In this document: in pieces, positions 17,248-26,492 of the stretch
Position numbering within the stretch: the stretch's first letter is position 1
How the letters are laid out: every line of letters starts with the position of its first letter
NCBI RefSeq assembly: GCF_001434395.1
Contig: NZ_AZFS01000061.1
Span: forward strand, 56,083 to 120,082
Direction: 5' to 3'
DNA length: 64,000 bases
DNA from: Levilactobacillus hammesii DSM 16381
Lineage (GTDB): Bacteria > Bacillota > Bacilli > Lactobacillales > Lactobacillaceae
Translations under genes and position numbers: made by a program
The notes under the pieces: generated by a model
Databases searched by the model: none
The model's input: the letters and a program-made list of their open reading frames with translations, nothing else
What the model was told of the DNA's origin: nothing

Positions 17248-18372
17248 TTAACCCCAGACGCTATCAGCAACCCGCTTGACCAGTTGTAATTTCGCCCACT
17301 GCTGGTCTTCAGTCAGTTGATTGCCTTCCTCGGTAGACGCAAAACCACATTGCGTGGATAACGCCAAATTTGCCAGTGGTACCTGTTCGGCGGCCTCACT
17401 AATCCGTGTCTTAACGGCTGCCTCATCCTCTAATTCTGGGAATTTAGACGTAATCAGGCCCAAGACTAAGCGTTTGCCGGCATCCCCGTTCCAGATTCGC
17501 TTTAGGGGTGCAAAACTCCCCGCACGGTCACTGTCGTATTCCAGGAACAAACCGTCGTAGTGCAGCTCGCCCAAGTAATCGGCCACGTCGTCGTAGCTCC
17601 CTGAGAAGAGGTAGGTCGACTTGAAGTTCCCCCGACAAATATGGGTGGTCACCGTCAGATCTTCTGGCAACCCCTCAAGTAACTGGTTGATGACGTGGAC
17701 GGCATCTTCCGCCAAGCCCACGTACTTTTGATGTGCGGCTTGATCATCGGCCGTTTCGTTGAGCTTGCTGATCAGAAAGGCCCACGTCGTATCATCCAGT
17801 TGTAAGTAACGGCAGCCCAGATCATAGAAATGCTTGATCGTTTCATGATAGGCCTTAGCTAAGTCATCTAAGTAAGCATCCCAGCTGTCATAGAATTGAT
17901 TCCAGTTGTCGCTACGGTTGTCCCGGAACAACATGGTGGGTGACGGAATCGTCTGCTTCACGACCACACCATCTGGTACCAAGCTCTGTAAGTATTGGAA
18001 GCTCTCAAAGAAGGGATGCTCCGGGTTAAACGCAATCTTGCCGACGAGATCGGCATTATCCGTCCGCGTCTTACTGCCGTGGAACTTGTAACTCTTCTTG
18101 TAGTCGTAGTGGCCAACCCCCGTGAGTCCCCACAGAAAGTCCAGGTGCCACCAGCTTCGGTTGAATTCGCCATCGGTCACGGCCTTTAATCCCAGGTCAA
18201 CTTGTTTCTGAACCACCCGCTTCGTTTCGGCACGTTGCACCGTCTTTAAATCGTCAGCGGTAATGTCACCGGCCGCAAATTTTGCTCGAGCGTCCTTCAA
18301 GGCAGCTGGGCGTAAGAGACTCCCCACAACATCGTAACGGTAAGGAAAAGCTTTCAAAGTAGTCGTTGTCAT
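17248..18372 (-). CDS. MetE C-terminal-like (YxjG/YxjH type) cobalamin-independent methyltransferase
   Basis: 374 residues from the chosen ATG, matching the single-domain relatives of the MetE catalytic half; full MetE is about 750. Zinc ligands are visible: His244 and Cys246 (THICRGN), an acidic residue in LEYDSD (about 278-281) and Cys342 (STQCGF). Family members transfer a methyl group to homocysteine, though the methyl donor is less certain than for full MetE. The start follows TAGGAGG, and a longer frame would run into the T-box leader. Expression is controlled by that leader, which supports a role in methionine supply. Confidence 0.9.
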   Translation of the reverse strand: MTTTTLKAFPYRYDVVGSLLRPAALKDARAKFAAGDITADDLKTVQRAETKRVVQKQVDLGLKAVTDGEFNRSWWHLDFLWGLTGVGHYDYKKSYKFHGSKTRTDNADLVGKIAFNPEHPFFESFQYLQSLVPDGVVVKQTIPSPTMLFRDNRSDNWNQFYDSWDAYLDDLAKAYHETIKHFYDLGCRYLQLDDTTWAFLISKLNETADDQAAHQKYVGLAEDAVHVINQLLEGLPEDLTVTTHICRGNFKSTYLFSGSYDDVADYLGELHYDGLFLEYDSDRAGSFAPLKRIWNGDAGKRLVLGLITSKFPELEDEAAVKTRISEAAEQVPLANLALSTQCGFASTEEGNQLTEDQQWAKLQLVKRVADSVWG

Positions 18373-18414
18373 GATCAAATTCCTCCTAGATTTTAGTGAT
18401 TTGTCACGGGACAT

Positions 18415-18690
18415 AAAAAACGCGCTCGTCCCTGAACTAATTGCTTAGCTCAAGGGACGAACGCGTCGTTTTACCACCCTAGTTTACAAGATCCTCACAG
18501 ACCTTGCCTCAACGGTACCTCATGATACCCGGAAAGTTAACGGTTCCTACCGATCAAGCAGCGTGAACCACTTGATAGCTATCAGGAGCTCATCTTCATG
18601 GCTAGTCGTTGACCCGTTCTCACTTACCGGGCTCACTGAACAACGACGACACCACTACTCTTCTCCTAGCTTTTATGACAAATCGATTAG
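18415..18690 (-). ncRNA. T-box leader, probably methionine-specific
   Basis: Read on the minus strand: a GGAG...CTCC stem I base, an AGAGTAG bulge region, then the T-box sequence AGGGTGGTAAAACGACGCG (18462-18480). The terminator follows: CGTCCCT...AGGGACG with outer GCG pairs and T6, 18415-18465. The stem I 3' strand, just before its closing CTCC, contains ATGA twice, so the specifier codon is probably ATG (Met). Uncharged tRNA-Met would pair with the T-box and prevent termination, turning on the MetE-like gene when methionine is short. Confidence 0.88.
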
Positions 18691-18701
18691 AAATTAATGA
18701 T

Positions 18702-18730
18702 AGTGTAGTCTTCCTCGCCACAACTGTCAA
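18702..18730 (-). promoter_or_regulatory. Promoter of the T-box/MetE-like transcript
   Basis: On the minus strand, TTGACA, 17 bases, TACACT, placed about 15 bases before the T-box leader begins. Confidence 0.8.
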
Positions 18731-18797
18731 GACTAGAATTATTCACCTAACTCGGTTAACCCGCCTTGACTAGTTCCCCAGGCTTGACGCTTACTTT

Positions 18798-20318
18798 TTA
18801 ATCCAGCAGTCCGTGACTCTTCAAGTATTCTCGTGCCACGGTGGCCGCCTTCTCGTGCTTAACCGACACCCGGTAGTTCATCTTCTGCATATCGGTCGTC
18901 GACACCTTACCGGCCAGCTTGTTCAAAGTGGGTCGGAGTTCTGGGTGCGCCGTCAGTAGCTTTTCAGTCATAAGGGGTGCCCCTTGATATGGCGGGAAGA
19001 ACCGCTTGTTGTCTTTTAGAACAACCAAGTGGTACTCCTGCACCTCAGGATCGGTGGTATACCCATCAACCAGATTAACCTTACCGTTGGCAATCGCCTT
19101 ATAACGAATCGACGGTTCCATGGTCTTGACGCTGGCAAATTTCAGCCCGTACGCCTTGCTTAGCCCGGGATAACCGTCCTTCAGCTGATGAAAATCGGGA
19201 TCAAATCCGGCGTGAACCTTATCTTCAACCGCCACTAAATCCGAAACCGTCTTTAAATGATACTTCTTGGCAAACTGCTGAGTGACCGCCAAGTCATAAC
19301 CATTTTGATAGGCCATAGGCTTGAGGTACGCCATTTGATGTTGCGACTTTAAGGCGTTCTTAGCGACTTGGTAAGTCTTCGCGGGATCATGACTGGCCGT
19401 CTTTTTCCCCGTCACCAGCGACTCTAGCACCGTCCCCGTGAATTCGGGGTAAATATCAATCGACCCGGATTGCAACGCCTTAAACAGGAAGGACGTGGCC
19501 CCAAAGTTCGCCTTGGTGGTCACCTGCATGTTGGGATGATCGTGCTCAATGAGATCCTTATACATGTTGATCAGAATTTCGGGTTCACTCCCCAACTTTC
19601 CGGCCACCGTAATCGTCGTCTGCGGGTTGGCCAACTTGCGATAGCCGGCAAACCCACCAATCAACACGACCAGAGTCGCGAGAACAATGCCGGCCTTCTT
19701 AAACGACAGTTTGCCCAGCCAATCAATACCGGCGCCAAAGACGAGCGCCAAAATGGCGGACAACACTGCCCCAATAATCAGGAGGGCATTATTGTTGGTT
19801 TCAATCCCCAAGAGAATATACGTCCCCAGGCCACCGGCGCCAATCAGGGCGGCCAACGTGGCCGTTCCGATAATCATCACCGTGGCAATTCGAATCCCAG
19901 AAATAATCATCGGCATCGCCAACGGCAGTTCGATTCGGAAAAGTTTCATGTGCCGCGACAGACCAAACGCCGTCGCCGCTTCTTCTAAGCTCGGGTCGAT
20001 CGTCGTCAGCCCGGAATACGTATTTTGAAAGATCGGCATCACCGCGTAAATCACCAGCGCGATGATTGAAGGAACGGTGCCAATCCCCACGATTGGGATC
20101 AGAATTCCCAGCAAGGCCAGACTGGGAATCGTCTGCAGGATACTGGTAATCTGGAGCATCACGTTGGCGGCGCGTTTGTGATTCATCAACACGATGGCCA
20201 ATGGAATGGCGATGACTGCCGCAATCAACAGCGAAATCAGCGACAGGCCAATGTGTTGCCCAATGGCCCGGATGATATCATTGCCCTGTGTCTTTAAGAT
20301 ATGCACAATTGCCTGCAA
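18798..20318 (-). CDS. Osmoprotectant ABC transporter permease/substrate-binding fusion
   Basis: 506 residues. Residues about 1-215 are an OpuCB/ProW-type permease with six membrane segments and the loop DPSLEEAATAFGLSR. Residues about 235-506 are an OpuAC/ProX-like glycine betaine-binding domain (GKLGSEPEILINMYKDLIE, LVDGYTTDPE). Such fusions import glycine betaine, carnitine or choline. The start is TTG, set by AAGGAGG nine bases upstream; the stop of the ATPase gene falls inside that spacer, so the two are translationally coupled. Confidence 0.92.
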   Translation of the reverse strand: MQAIVHILKTQGNDIIRAIGQHIGLSLISLLIAAVIAIPLAIVLMNHKRAANVMLQITSILQTIPSLALLGILIPIVGIGTVPSIIALVIYAVMPIFQNTYSGLTTIDPSLEEAATAFGLSRHMKLFRIELPLAMPMIISGIRIATVMIIGTATLAALIGAGGLGTYILLGIETNNNALLIIGAVLSAILALVFGAGIDWLGKLSFKKAGIVLATLVVLIGGFAGYRKLANPQTTITVAGKLGSEPEILINMYKDLIEHDHPNMQVTTKANFGATSFLFKALQSGSIDIYPEFTGTVLESLVTGKKTASHDPAKTYQVAKNALKSQHQMAYLKPMAYQNGYDLAVTQQFAKKYHLKTVSDLVAVEDKVHAGFDPDFHQLKDGYPGLSKAYGLKFASVKTMEPSIRYKAIANGKVNLVDGYTTDPEVQEYHLVVLKDNKRFFPPYQGAPLMTEKLLTAHPELRPTLNKLAGKVSTTDMQKMNYRVSVKHEKAATVAREYLKSHGLLD

Positions 20319-20319
20319 A

Positions 20320-21252
20320 CTAGTCCGCCTCCTTAGCTGCTAAATAATCCAATAGGTCTGGCGTCGTCACTGCACGGGCACCTTGCGCCGTTGCAATGAC
20401 AACTGGTGCTGTCTGTCGCAAAGCTGCCGCCAGCTCACTGATTGGCGCAGTTGCCGCCAAGGTTGCCTCTGCCGTGGTCGCCTGGCCGTAACCCGCATTC
20501 AGCAGGCTCTGAATCGTAGCCGGTTGCGGTGCGTGTTCGTTTTGGAAAAAGCCGCGCACAAAATCATTGGCCGGGTGCTGCATGATCTCTTCTCCCGTCC
20601 CAATCTGTTGGATGTGGCCGAGACGCATGACCGCGATGTGTTGTCCCAATCGCAGGGCCTCGTGCATGTCGTGGGTCACGAAGACAAAGGTCATCTTTAA
20701 CTCCCGATGCAGACGCAAGACCAGATCCTGCAACTGCTTACGCGAGATTGGGTCTAACGCGCTAAATGGCTCATCCATCAGCACCACCTTGGGCTTGATG
20801 GCGAGTGCCCGAATAATGCCGACTCGTTGCTGCTCCCCACCGGAAAGTTCGCTGGGCATTCGTGTGGCATACTGATCCGGGTCCAAATCAACCTGCGACA
20901 ACAGGTGCCGCGCTCGCGCAATCCGGTCCTGACGTGGCCACCCCAACGACTCCGCTTGAATCGCAATGTTTTCCTGAATATTGAGGTTAGGAAAAAGGGC
21001 GATGTTCTGCAACACGTATCCCATTTGCAGTCGCAACTGTTTCAAGTCATAATCAATGATCCGTTTATCATCAAAGTAGATGTTGCCATCGGTCGGTTCG
21101 ATCAGCCGGTTAAGCATCTTGAGCGTCGTGGTTTTACCGCTACCGCTGGGTCCGACAAGCACAAAGAAATCACGACTGGGGATCGTCAGATTGAGACGAT
21201 CCAGCGCCAGGTTGCCTTCGTACTGTTTACTAACGTTTTTAAATTCTATCAT
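20320..21252 (-). CDS. Osmoprotectant ABC transporter ATP-binding protein
   Basis: 310 residues from MIEFKNVSKQY, chosen because CGGAGGT lies upstream; the longer frame extends into repeat copy B. Walker A GPSGSGKTT, signature LSGGEQQRVGIIRAL, Walker B VVLMDEPFSALD, H-loop VTHDMHEAL: the OpuCA/ProV class. The C-terminal 60 residues are short and Ala/Thr-rich, with only a remnant resembling a CBS module (DLLDYLA end), so osmotic gating by a CBS pair is not clear. Forms a two-gene transporter with the fused permease/binding protein. Confidence 0.92.
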   Translation of the reverse strand: MIEFKNVSKQYEGNLALDRLNLTIPSRDFFVLVGPSGSGKTTTLKMLNRLIEPTDGNIYFDDKRIIDYDLKQLRLQMGYVLQNIALFPNLNIQENIAIQAESLGWPRQDRIARARHLLSQVDLDPDQYATRMPSELSGGEQQRVGIIRALAIKPKVVLMDEPFSALDPISRKQLQDLVLRLHRELKMTFVFVTHDMHEALRLGQHIAVMRLGHIQQIGTGEEIMQHPANDFVRGFFQNEHAPQPATIQSLLNAGYGQATTAEATLAATAPISELAAALRQTAPVVIATAQGARAVTTPDLLDYLAAKEAD

Positions 21253-21341
21253 GCTGACCTCCGTACCTCTCCCTTGTGCTTCCTGATCTTTTTCTTCATT
21301 ACTTTTATGGCATATAACTGCTGCTGTAGACGTTGTCAGTC

Positions 21342-21541
21342 GCCTTACCATTCGCCTGCGGCTGCCAGAGATTCCGCCTGCTGTGGGGACCGGTGAAAGC
21401 CAGAAAGCGGTCTTTCACCTCGACTTGAAACCGCGCAAAAATCGGCACGTTTCCAAGCTCGTCCCACGCTGTAAATTGGCACAAAACGCCAATTAACACC
21501 GTCATCACGGCCGGCTCCATCCCTGGCCTCCTTCGGCTACA
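21342..21541 (-). repeat. Structured intergenic repeat, copy B (full length)
   Basis: About 200 bases, read on the minus strand towards the osmoprotectant operon. Successive hairpins: AATTGGC...GCCAATT; GAAACGTGC...GCGCGGTTTC; GACCG...CGGTC. A conserved TACAGCGTGGGACG linker and a 3' block GGTCCCCACAGCAG are shared with the other copies. It ends about 90 bases before the ATPase start codon, so it may form part of that operon's leader. Confidence 0.8.
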
Positions 21542-21783
21542 ATCGTGATTGGCTCCCACACCGTACTTCTTTCTCACTCAGCACCCAGCAGGGGAGTTAA
21601 ACCACAATCATCACGTTAGGAACACTGCCGATCAGTAAAACGGACAGCTTACACCATTTTTCGTCCGCATTAGATGTATTCCTGGTGACTTTCTCACTTG
21701 TCCTGTAATGTCTAATTATACTAATCTTCCCCAAAATACCTAGAAAAACGCCTCAAACATGGTGCAATCGCAATAACGTCTAC

Positions 21784-21813
21784 TTTACAGTTTTTTGACA
21801 GCCCTGTTAAGAT
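21784..21813 (+). promoter_or_regulatory. Promoter of the Lrp-family gene
   Basis: TTTACA, 18 bases, TAAGAT, about 50 bases before the TTG start codon. Confidence 0.55.
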
Positions 21814-21864
21814 GAAAAGTAAAGCATTTCGTGCCAAAATACTTATAAAGTAAGGTGTTGTCAT

Positions 21865-22284
21865 TTGCTCGACGCAACCGATACATTAATCCTCAAAGAA
21901 CTGACTAAAAACTGCCGAATCAAAGTTAACCATCTGGCACAACGGGTGCATTTGACGGCGCCCGCAGTGACCGCGCGCATCAACCGTCTGGAAGATTCCG
22001 GCGTGATCAAGCGCTATACCATTGAGGTCAATACCGAGAAGCTCGGGTATGATCGCCAAATCTTCATCCGGACCGCCATGAAGGATGCCAGCCAACGCAC
22101 CGCCTACCAGAAGCTCATCAAGCGCTACCGCAATGCCATTCGCCATCACTATCGCGTCTCCGGTGACATGCCTTATCTCATCGAAGGGGCCTTTCACTCA
22201 CGAGCCGAACTGAATGATTTTTTGGTAGACCTCGGCGAAGTCGCCACCTACAAAGTCATTGACGTGATTGATGAATTAATCTAG
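21865..22284 (+). CDS. Lrp/AsnC-family transcriptional regulator
   Basis: 139 residues. An N-terminal helix-turn-helix (about 20-45, HLAQRVHLTAPAVTARINRL) is followed by an AsnC/RAM-type ligand-binding domain with GDMPYLIEGAFHSRAELNDFL. The start is TTG, with GTAAGGTG nine or so bases upstream. Divergent from the osmoprotectant transporter but separated by about 600 bases. The adjacent M20 peptidase on the same strand is a plausible target. Amino-acid effector unknown. Confidence 0.87.
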   Translation: MLDATDTLILKELTKNCRIKVNHLAQRVHLTAPAVTARINRLEDSGVIKRYTIEVNTEKLGYDRQIFIRTAMKDASQRTAYQKLIKRYRNAIRHHYRVSGDMPYLIEGAFHSRAELNDFLVDLGEVATYKVIDVIDELI

Positions 22285-22641
22285 CCGCCATTCCTGTTGC
22301 ATTTGCAGACGACGCCCTTAGTATAAGGGGTAACGTTACGTTACAGTCAACCGCCAGCTTGCCAATCTTTTAGGTTAACGACTAAAGGTTGCAAGATGAA
22401 AGGCCTACCCCATTACCGCATTGGTGTAAGTATTCATGCCAGTATATTGCTCTAAATCGGGGGCGCTTTAGACTGGAAGAACACCGTCTTCTCACTCGAT
22501 TGAACGCCACGGCCCCGTGCCTCACCAAAGCATTGGCTGTACCAGTTTCTTGACCCTCCTGGCAAAAAGTGCTGTAATCAAGTTAGTTATTAATCTAATG
22601 GTTTACATACAGACGGTTATTTTAAAATGAGGTGGAAGAAC
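22285..22641. other. Intergenic region before the M20 peptidase gene
   Basis: Holds a palindrome GTAACGTTAC (about 22330) and a promoter candidate TTGACC-17-TGTAAT at 22550-22578, about 65 bases before the peptidase start. No coding frame or repeat copy was recognised. Confidence 0.5.
22550..22578 (+). promoter_or_regulatory. Promoter of the M20 peptidase gene
   Basis: TTGACC, 17 bases, TGTAAT, followed about 65 bases later by the start codon with its GAGGTGG site. Confidence 0.6.
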
Positions 22642-23877
22642 ATGGATGAAGTTGTTCAAGCCCTAAGCGATATTGTGAAGATGAATACCGTTAATGGTGC
22701 TGAAAAGCAAGTAACTGACTACATCGCTGCGCTATTGGCCAAGCATGGTATTGCCAGTAAATTAGTCGAATACGCCCCCGATCGGGCCAGCCTGGTTGCT
22801 GAAATTGGTGATGGCAACGGCCCCGTTGTCGGCTTTGACGGTCACGCCGACATCGTTGCTCTAGGCGATGCCAGCAAATGGCAAGTTGAGGCCCTCTCCG
22901 CAACCATCAAGGATAACCTGATGATTGGCCGGGGAACTTCCGACATGAAGTCGGGGCTCATGGCCGGCGTCTGGGCGCTAATCCATCTTAAGGAAAATCA
23001 GGTCCCTCTTCACGGAACGGTGCGACTCATGGCAACCGTGGGTGAAGAATACGGGCAGTACGGGGCCAAGCAACTCGCCAAGGCCGGTTACGTTGACGAC
23101 GTTGATACGTTGATTGTCGGGGAACCTAGTGGTGTCGCTAAGCAGCTCCTGATGCAAAAGCAGATTCAATACATGTTGCAGATCGACCAAGCCGGTGCGC
23201 AGAAACTCGCTGATGCGAACCAGACCAACGAACAGCACTTCATCGAGCTGGCACATAAGGGCTCACTGACCTACACGGTTCACTCTAAGGGGGTCGCCTC
23301 ACACAGCTCTATGCCCGAGATTGGGAAGAACGCGATCACCCCGCTGATGGCCTTCTACCAAAAAGAAGAAGAATACTTTGCTTCAATCAAGAATTATCGC
23401 AATCCGGTTCTGGGACCGGTAACGCCCGTGGTCACCATGGTTCGCGGTGGGGAACAGATTAACACCGTTCCTGCCAGCGCCGACCTGTCCGTTAAGATCC
23501 GGACGATTCCTGAACTGCCAAACGCCGATATGACGGTCGCTATTAAGGAAATTATTGCGGACTTGAATGCCGCTGGTGCCGACTTAACCCTCGACATTCT
23601 CAGTGATTTGCGGCCCATGCATACCATGGAAACGGCCAAGTTGGTCAAGGTTGCTAAGACCATTGGGGAAGCCGATCTGGAACAAAAATTGCCTTTAATT
23701 GGGGTTCCGGGTGGCACTGACGCCTCCTCCTTCCTCGCCGTCAATCCCGACATCGACGTTGTGATCTTTGGCCCCGGCAACATTACCGCACACCAGGTCA
23801 ATGAATACGTCGACTTAGACATGTACCACCGTTTCATTACGATTTACGAAAAAATGATGACTGAACTGCTCAAGTAA
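22642..23877 (+). CDS. M20-family metallopeptidase (ArgE/DapE type)
   Basis: 411 residues from the ATG that follows GAGGTGG; the slightly longer frame would swallow that site. Zinc and catalytic residues are visible: GHADIVALGD (His and Asp), GTSDMKSG (bridging Asp), GEEYG (catalytic Glu pair), EPSG, and a late His in GPGNITAHQVNE. The middle lid domain runs about 190-310. Lactobacillus relatives are annotated as succinyl-diaminopimelate desuccinylase or ArgE-like deacylase. The exact substrate is not decided here. Confidence 0.9.
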   Translation: MDEVVQALSDIVKMNTVNGAEKQVTDYIAALLAKHGIASKLVEYAPDRASLVAEIGDGNGPVVGFDGHADIVALGDASKWQVEALSATIKDNLMIGRGTSDMKSGLMAGVWALIHLKENQVPLHGTVRLMATVGEEYGQYGAKQLAKAGYVDDVDTLIVGEPSGVAKQLLMQKQIQYMLQIDQAGAQKLADANQTNEQHFIELAHKGSLTYTVHSKGVASHSSMPEIGKNAITPLMAFYQKEEEYFASIKNYRNPVLGPVTPVVTMVRGGEQINTVPASADLSVKIRTIPELPNADMTVAIKEIIADLNAAGADLTLDILSDLRPMHTMETAKLVKVAKTIGEADLEQKLPLIGVPGGTDASSFLAVNPDIDVVIFGPGNITAHQVNEYVDLDMYHRFITIYEKMMTELLK

Positions 23878-23899
23878 GTGTAAAGTGGTTCGCTACTAG

Positions 23900-23943
23900 A
23901 CCGCTGCTGGTTACCTTTCTAGGTAATCGACAGCGGTTTTTTT
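23900..23943 (+). terminator. Terminator of the M20 peptidase gene
   Basis: ACCGCTG...CAGCGGT with inner GGTTACC...GGTAA pairing and T7 on the plus strand. Confidence 0.88.
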
Positions 23944-24102
23944 ACCCCCTCTATCTATGACTAACGTATTTTTTTAAGAATCAGTCTCACTTTTTTTCAA
24001 AGAGCGTGAGCCATCAGGCGCTTAGTTGACACGCCTGAACGTAATGTTCTCGGGTTAAACGCAACAAATTACCTGGTGGCCCAGTCTCTTCAAAACCATA
24101 CA

Positions 24103-24137
24103 AAATGACGTCCGAGTTCAGCACTCAGACGTCATTT
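24103..24137. terminator. Hairpin, possible terminator of the WxL operon
   Basis: Stem AAATGACGTC...GACGTCATTT with T-rich flanks, about 200 bases beyond the minus-strand WxL operon. Confidence 0.6.
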
Positions 24138-24340
24138 CGTGGCTTTGATGAAACTTGGTTAATCTCTTGGCGATTTACTCGCCTGTTTATCAGCTTCCGT
24201 GGTAGGATGATTCGAATTTGACCATCCAAATTAGTTGGCAAGGCATGGTTAGCCGCCATCACTGACTGCTGTACGCATCACGTCTCGAATTGGCCAATTC
24301 TAGCCACTTCCAACCCGCTTGCTCAAGCTGGTAACCCGTA

Positions 24341-26479
24341 CTATCCGGGAGCATCCTCCAACGTCCACGTTATACTGCCCGTATAATTACCGGGTATAGT
24401 ATCCTCATCGACCGCAAGAAGGACACCTGTCCCTCGCGTCCAGTTTCTCGACACATTAAACTTGCCATCGAGGTTCGTGTCAGTTGTCGTATGCGTCAAC
24501 ACCGGTGTTGGTGTTCTGCCAATCGGTATTACCCCATACTTGTTGACGTAGACAGGTCCCCCACCAAGTTTGGTACCATCGCCAGTCACAAACGGGGTGG
24601 ACTGCGCCAGTAATGTCCATTGCGAACCGCTTCCCCGCGTATCCTGAACCTCTATTTGCCAACTGCCTTCTCGGTGAACCAGCTGACCTTTGCCGGTTAG
24701 TTCACTCGATTGAAAACGCTCATTTGGCGAAATATAATTAAACTTCAATTCACCGATTACCTTAATGGTCATGGTAACCCGATTAGACGTATCGCCATCC
24801 GCGGTCACGGCTGTGAGGGTCAATGCGTTCTTCCCCGGGCGAAGCATATCCGCTGTTACGGGGAGCTTAAAATGCCCATCAGCGGTCATTGTCACGTCCG
24901 GCAAAGCCTGTTTATTCAACACCTGTTTCAGTTTAACGGTTGGCATCTCTGCCATACTCGTGGTCGCTGTAACCCTACCCATTACGGTCGTTGCCTCATT
25001 CGCCTGCAACTCTATCGTCTGCCCACTGGTCACATTCAAATCTAAATCAAGACTTGGATTAACCGTAAACTGCGGCGTTTCCGCCGTACTGATCAACGCG
25101 TTAGAAGAGAAGGTGCTTGAGGTACTTTCTACCTGAGTCGTCTTGGACACTGCCGCTACCCGCCCGGTCAGGCTGATGGTTGCGGAGGGGTATGCGCTAT
25201 CCATCGCGTGGCCCAACTTCGCTAGCAAGCGGCGATCCTTGACCGACTGAAGGTCTAGGGTCTCGGGCGTGCGATCACCACTATACGTAATCGTCGCACG
25301 CTCAAAGTCAATCGACTGAGGGAGCTTCAAGTTGGCCACAATACTCGACCAAGGCTGCCGACCGTCGCGATAATTCAGGTGATAATCTAAACGAACTTGA
25401 TCATTTGCAACCGCACCACCATGGTCCTGAATCTTTCGGCCACGCGTGAGGTTAGTCAATGTTGCAGTCGTTGTCGCATCGACCACCCCCGGCGTATTTT
25501 CAAAGACGGCCAAGTTGTTGCCCCATTTTCTGCTCGTCGTTCCGGTAATCCCCCAACGGATTTTGCCACTATGTTCCGGATCAATCACATTCTGATCGAG
25601 CCGAATCGTGTGGCTAAGACCAGCGAGATGTTCTCCCGTCTGTGGGTTTCGATCGTTGAAGGTATAGGTCATCGTTCCCGCCGAGGCATTCCAATGAATG
25701 GTAACGTGATGCCAGTGGCTATCTGCCAAAAAACCAGAATCCTTAGAACTGACGATCAGACCATTGTAGCGCAGAGAATAGTAATAGCGGGGGCTGGTAA
25801 AGCCCCATATGCCGGCATCCACGTACTGACGATACGTTTTCGCTAGACTAGGATAGGCCGATGCGATGTGGTTGCTGGGCGAGCCAATATCAAACGAATT
25901 GGCCTGGCCAACAGCACTCCCGCCGGTTTCCATGTTGGCATTCGTATCAAACACCAATGCCCAGCTATTCTGGACTGCCGTCTTTGCAATTCCCTCACTA
26001 CTCTTTTGAGTTGGGTTTTTGTCGACCCCCCAGACACCCAGTGTTTCCCCCTGAACGCCAAAGCGTCCAAACTTGGGACTCGCCGCAATGCCGTTAGGAT
26101 CGTTCTGGAGAACAAAGGCCATGCCTTCGCCTCCACTAGTCCCCTTATCGCCAAAGTACATCCACAATGAAACTGTTTCGTCCTGAGTTAAATCAAAGTA
26201 ATTATCATTCGTCGACCAAATTGAACCAAATTGATCAGCCCCATTGGTTAACTTTGCAGCCTGCGTGTTAGGAGCAGCCGGATTCGTTGTATCAACCACA
26301 GCAGCTGAGCTCGTACTAGCTGTTCCCAAGGCCATCACAGAATCGGTCTTGTTCAATAAGATACCCTGTGGTGCCGTTGCCAACGCATGTCCATAGTCAC
26401 TATCGGCATGCGCGGGCATCGTTCCACCCAGAGTTACTGCTAGTAGAATCAAGCCGGCGCTCAACCACTGTTTGAGCAA
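24341..26479 (-). CDS. L-type lectin-domain WxL surface protein
   Basis: 712 residues from a TTG start. AAGGAGG lies eight bases before this TTG and just after the stop of the DUF916 gene; a longer frame (to 26539) contains that site and is less likely. Signal peptide ends near AHA-D. Residues about 35-345 form a bacterial legume-lectin-like domain (DNYFDLTQDETVSLWMYFG, GEGMAFVLQND), then beta-sandwich repeats. The C-terminus has two WxL motifs (QWTLLAQ and the final TWTLEDAPG). WxL proteins attach non-covalently to peptidoglycan; the lectin part likely binds glycans outside the cell. Last gene of the surface operon. Confidence 0.88.
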   Translation of the reverse strand: MLKQWLSAGLILLAVTLGGTMPAHADSDYGHALATAPQGILLNKTDSVMALGTASTSSAAVVDTTNPAAPNTQAAKLTNGADQFGSIWSTNDNYFDLTQDETVSLWMYFGDKGTSGGEGMAFVLQNDPNGIAASPKFGRFGVQGETLGVWGVDKNPTQKSSEGIAKTAVQNSWALVFDTNANMETGGSAVGQANSFDIGSPSNHIASAYPSLAKTYRQYVDAGIWGFTSPRYYYSLRYNGLIVSSKDSGFLADSHWHHVTIHWNASAGTMTYTFNDRNPQTGEHLAGLSHTIRLDQNVIDPEHSGKIRWGITGTTSRKWGNNLAVFENTPGVVDATTTATLTNLTRGRKIQDHGGAVANDQVRLDYHLNYRDGRQPWSSIVANLKLPQSIDFERATITYSGDRTPETLDLQSVKDRRLLAKLGHAMDSAYPSATISLTGRVAAVSKTTQVESTSSTFSSNALISTAETPQFTVNPSLDLDLNVTSGQTIELQANEATTVMGRVTATTSMAEMPTVKLKQVLNKQALPDVTMTADGHFKLPVTADMLRPGKNALTLTAVTADGDTSNRVTMTIKVIGELKFNYISPNERFQSSELTGKGQLVHREGSWQIEVQDTRGSGSQWTLLAQSTPFVTGDGTKLGGGPVYVNKYGVIPIGRTPTPVLTHTTTDTNLDGKFNVSRNWTRGTGVLLAVDEDTIPGNYTGSITWTLEDAPG

Positions 26480-26492
26480 CGTTAACGCCTCC

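Larger units (their letters stand above)
23878..24340. other. Intergenic region between convergent peptidase and WxL operons
   Basis: Contains two terminators (23900-23943 and 24103-24137). From 24140 to 24340 nothing coding was recognised and no ribosome binding site was seen. Confidence 0.5.

Noticed and set aside
18373-18414. Longer N-terminus of the MetE-like protein
   Set aside because: The extra codons overlap the T-box terminator and leader, and a strong ribosome binding site sits right before the inner ATG.
22330-22345. GTTACGTTACAG shared between 22330 and 28322 as a regulatory motif
   Set aside because: A 12-base match without a similar setting or spacing to a promoter at both places; likely chance.
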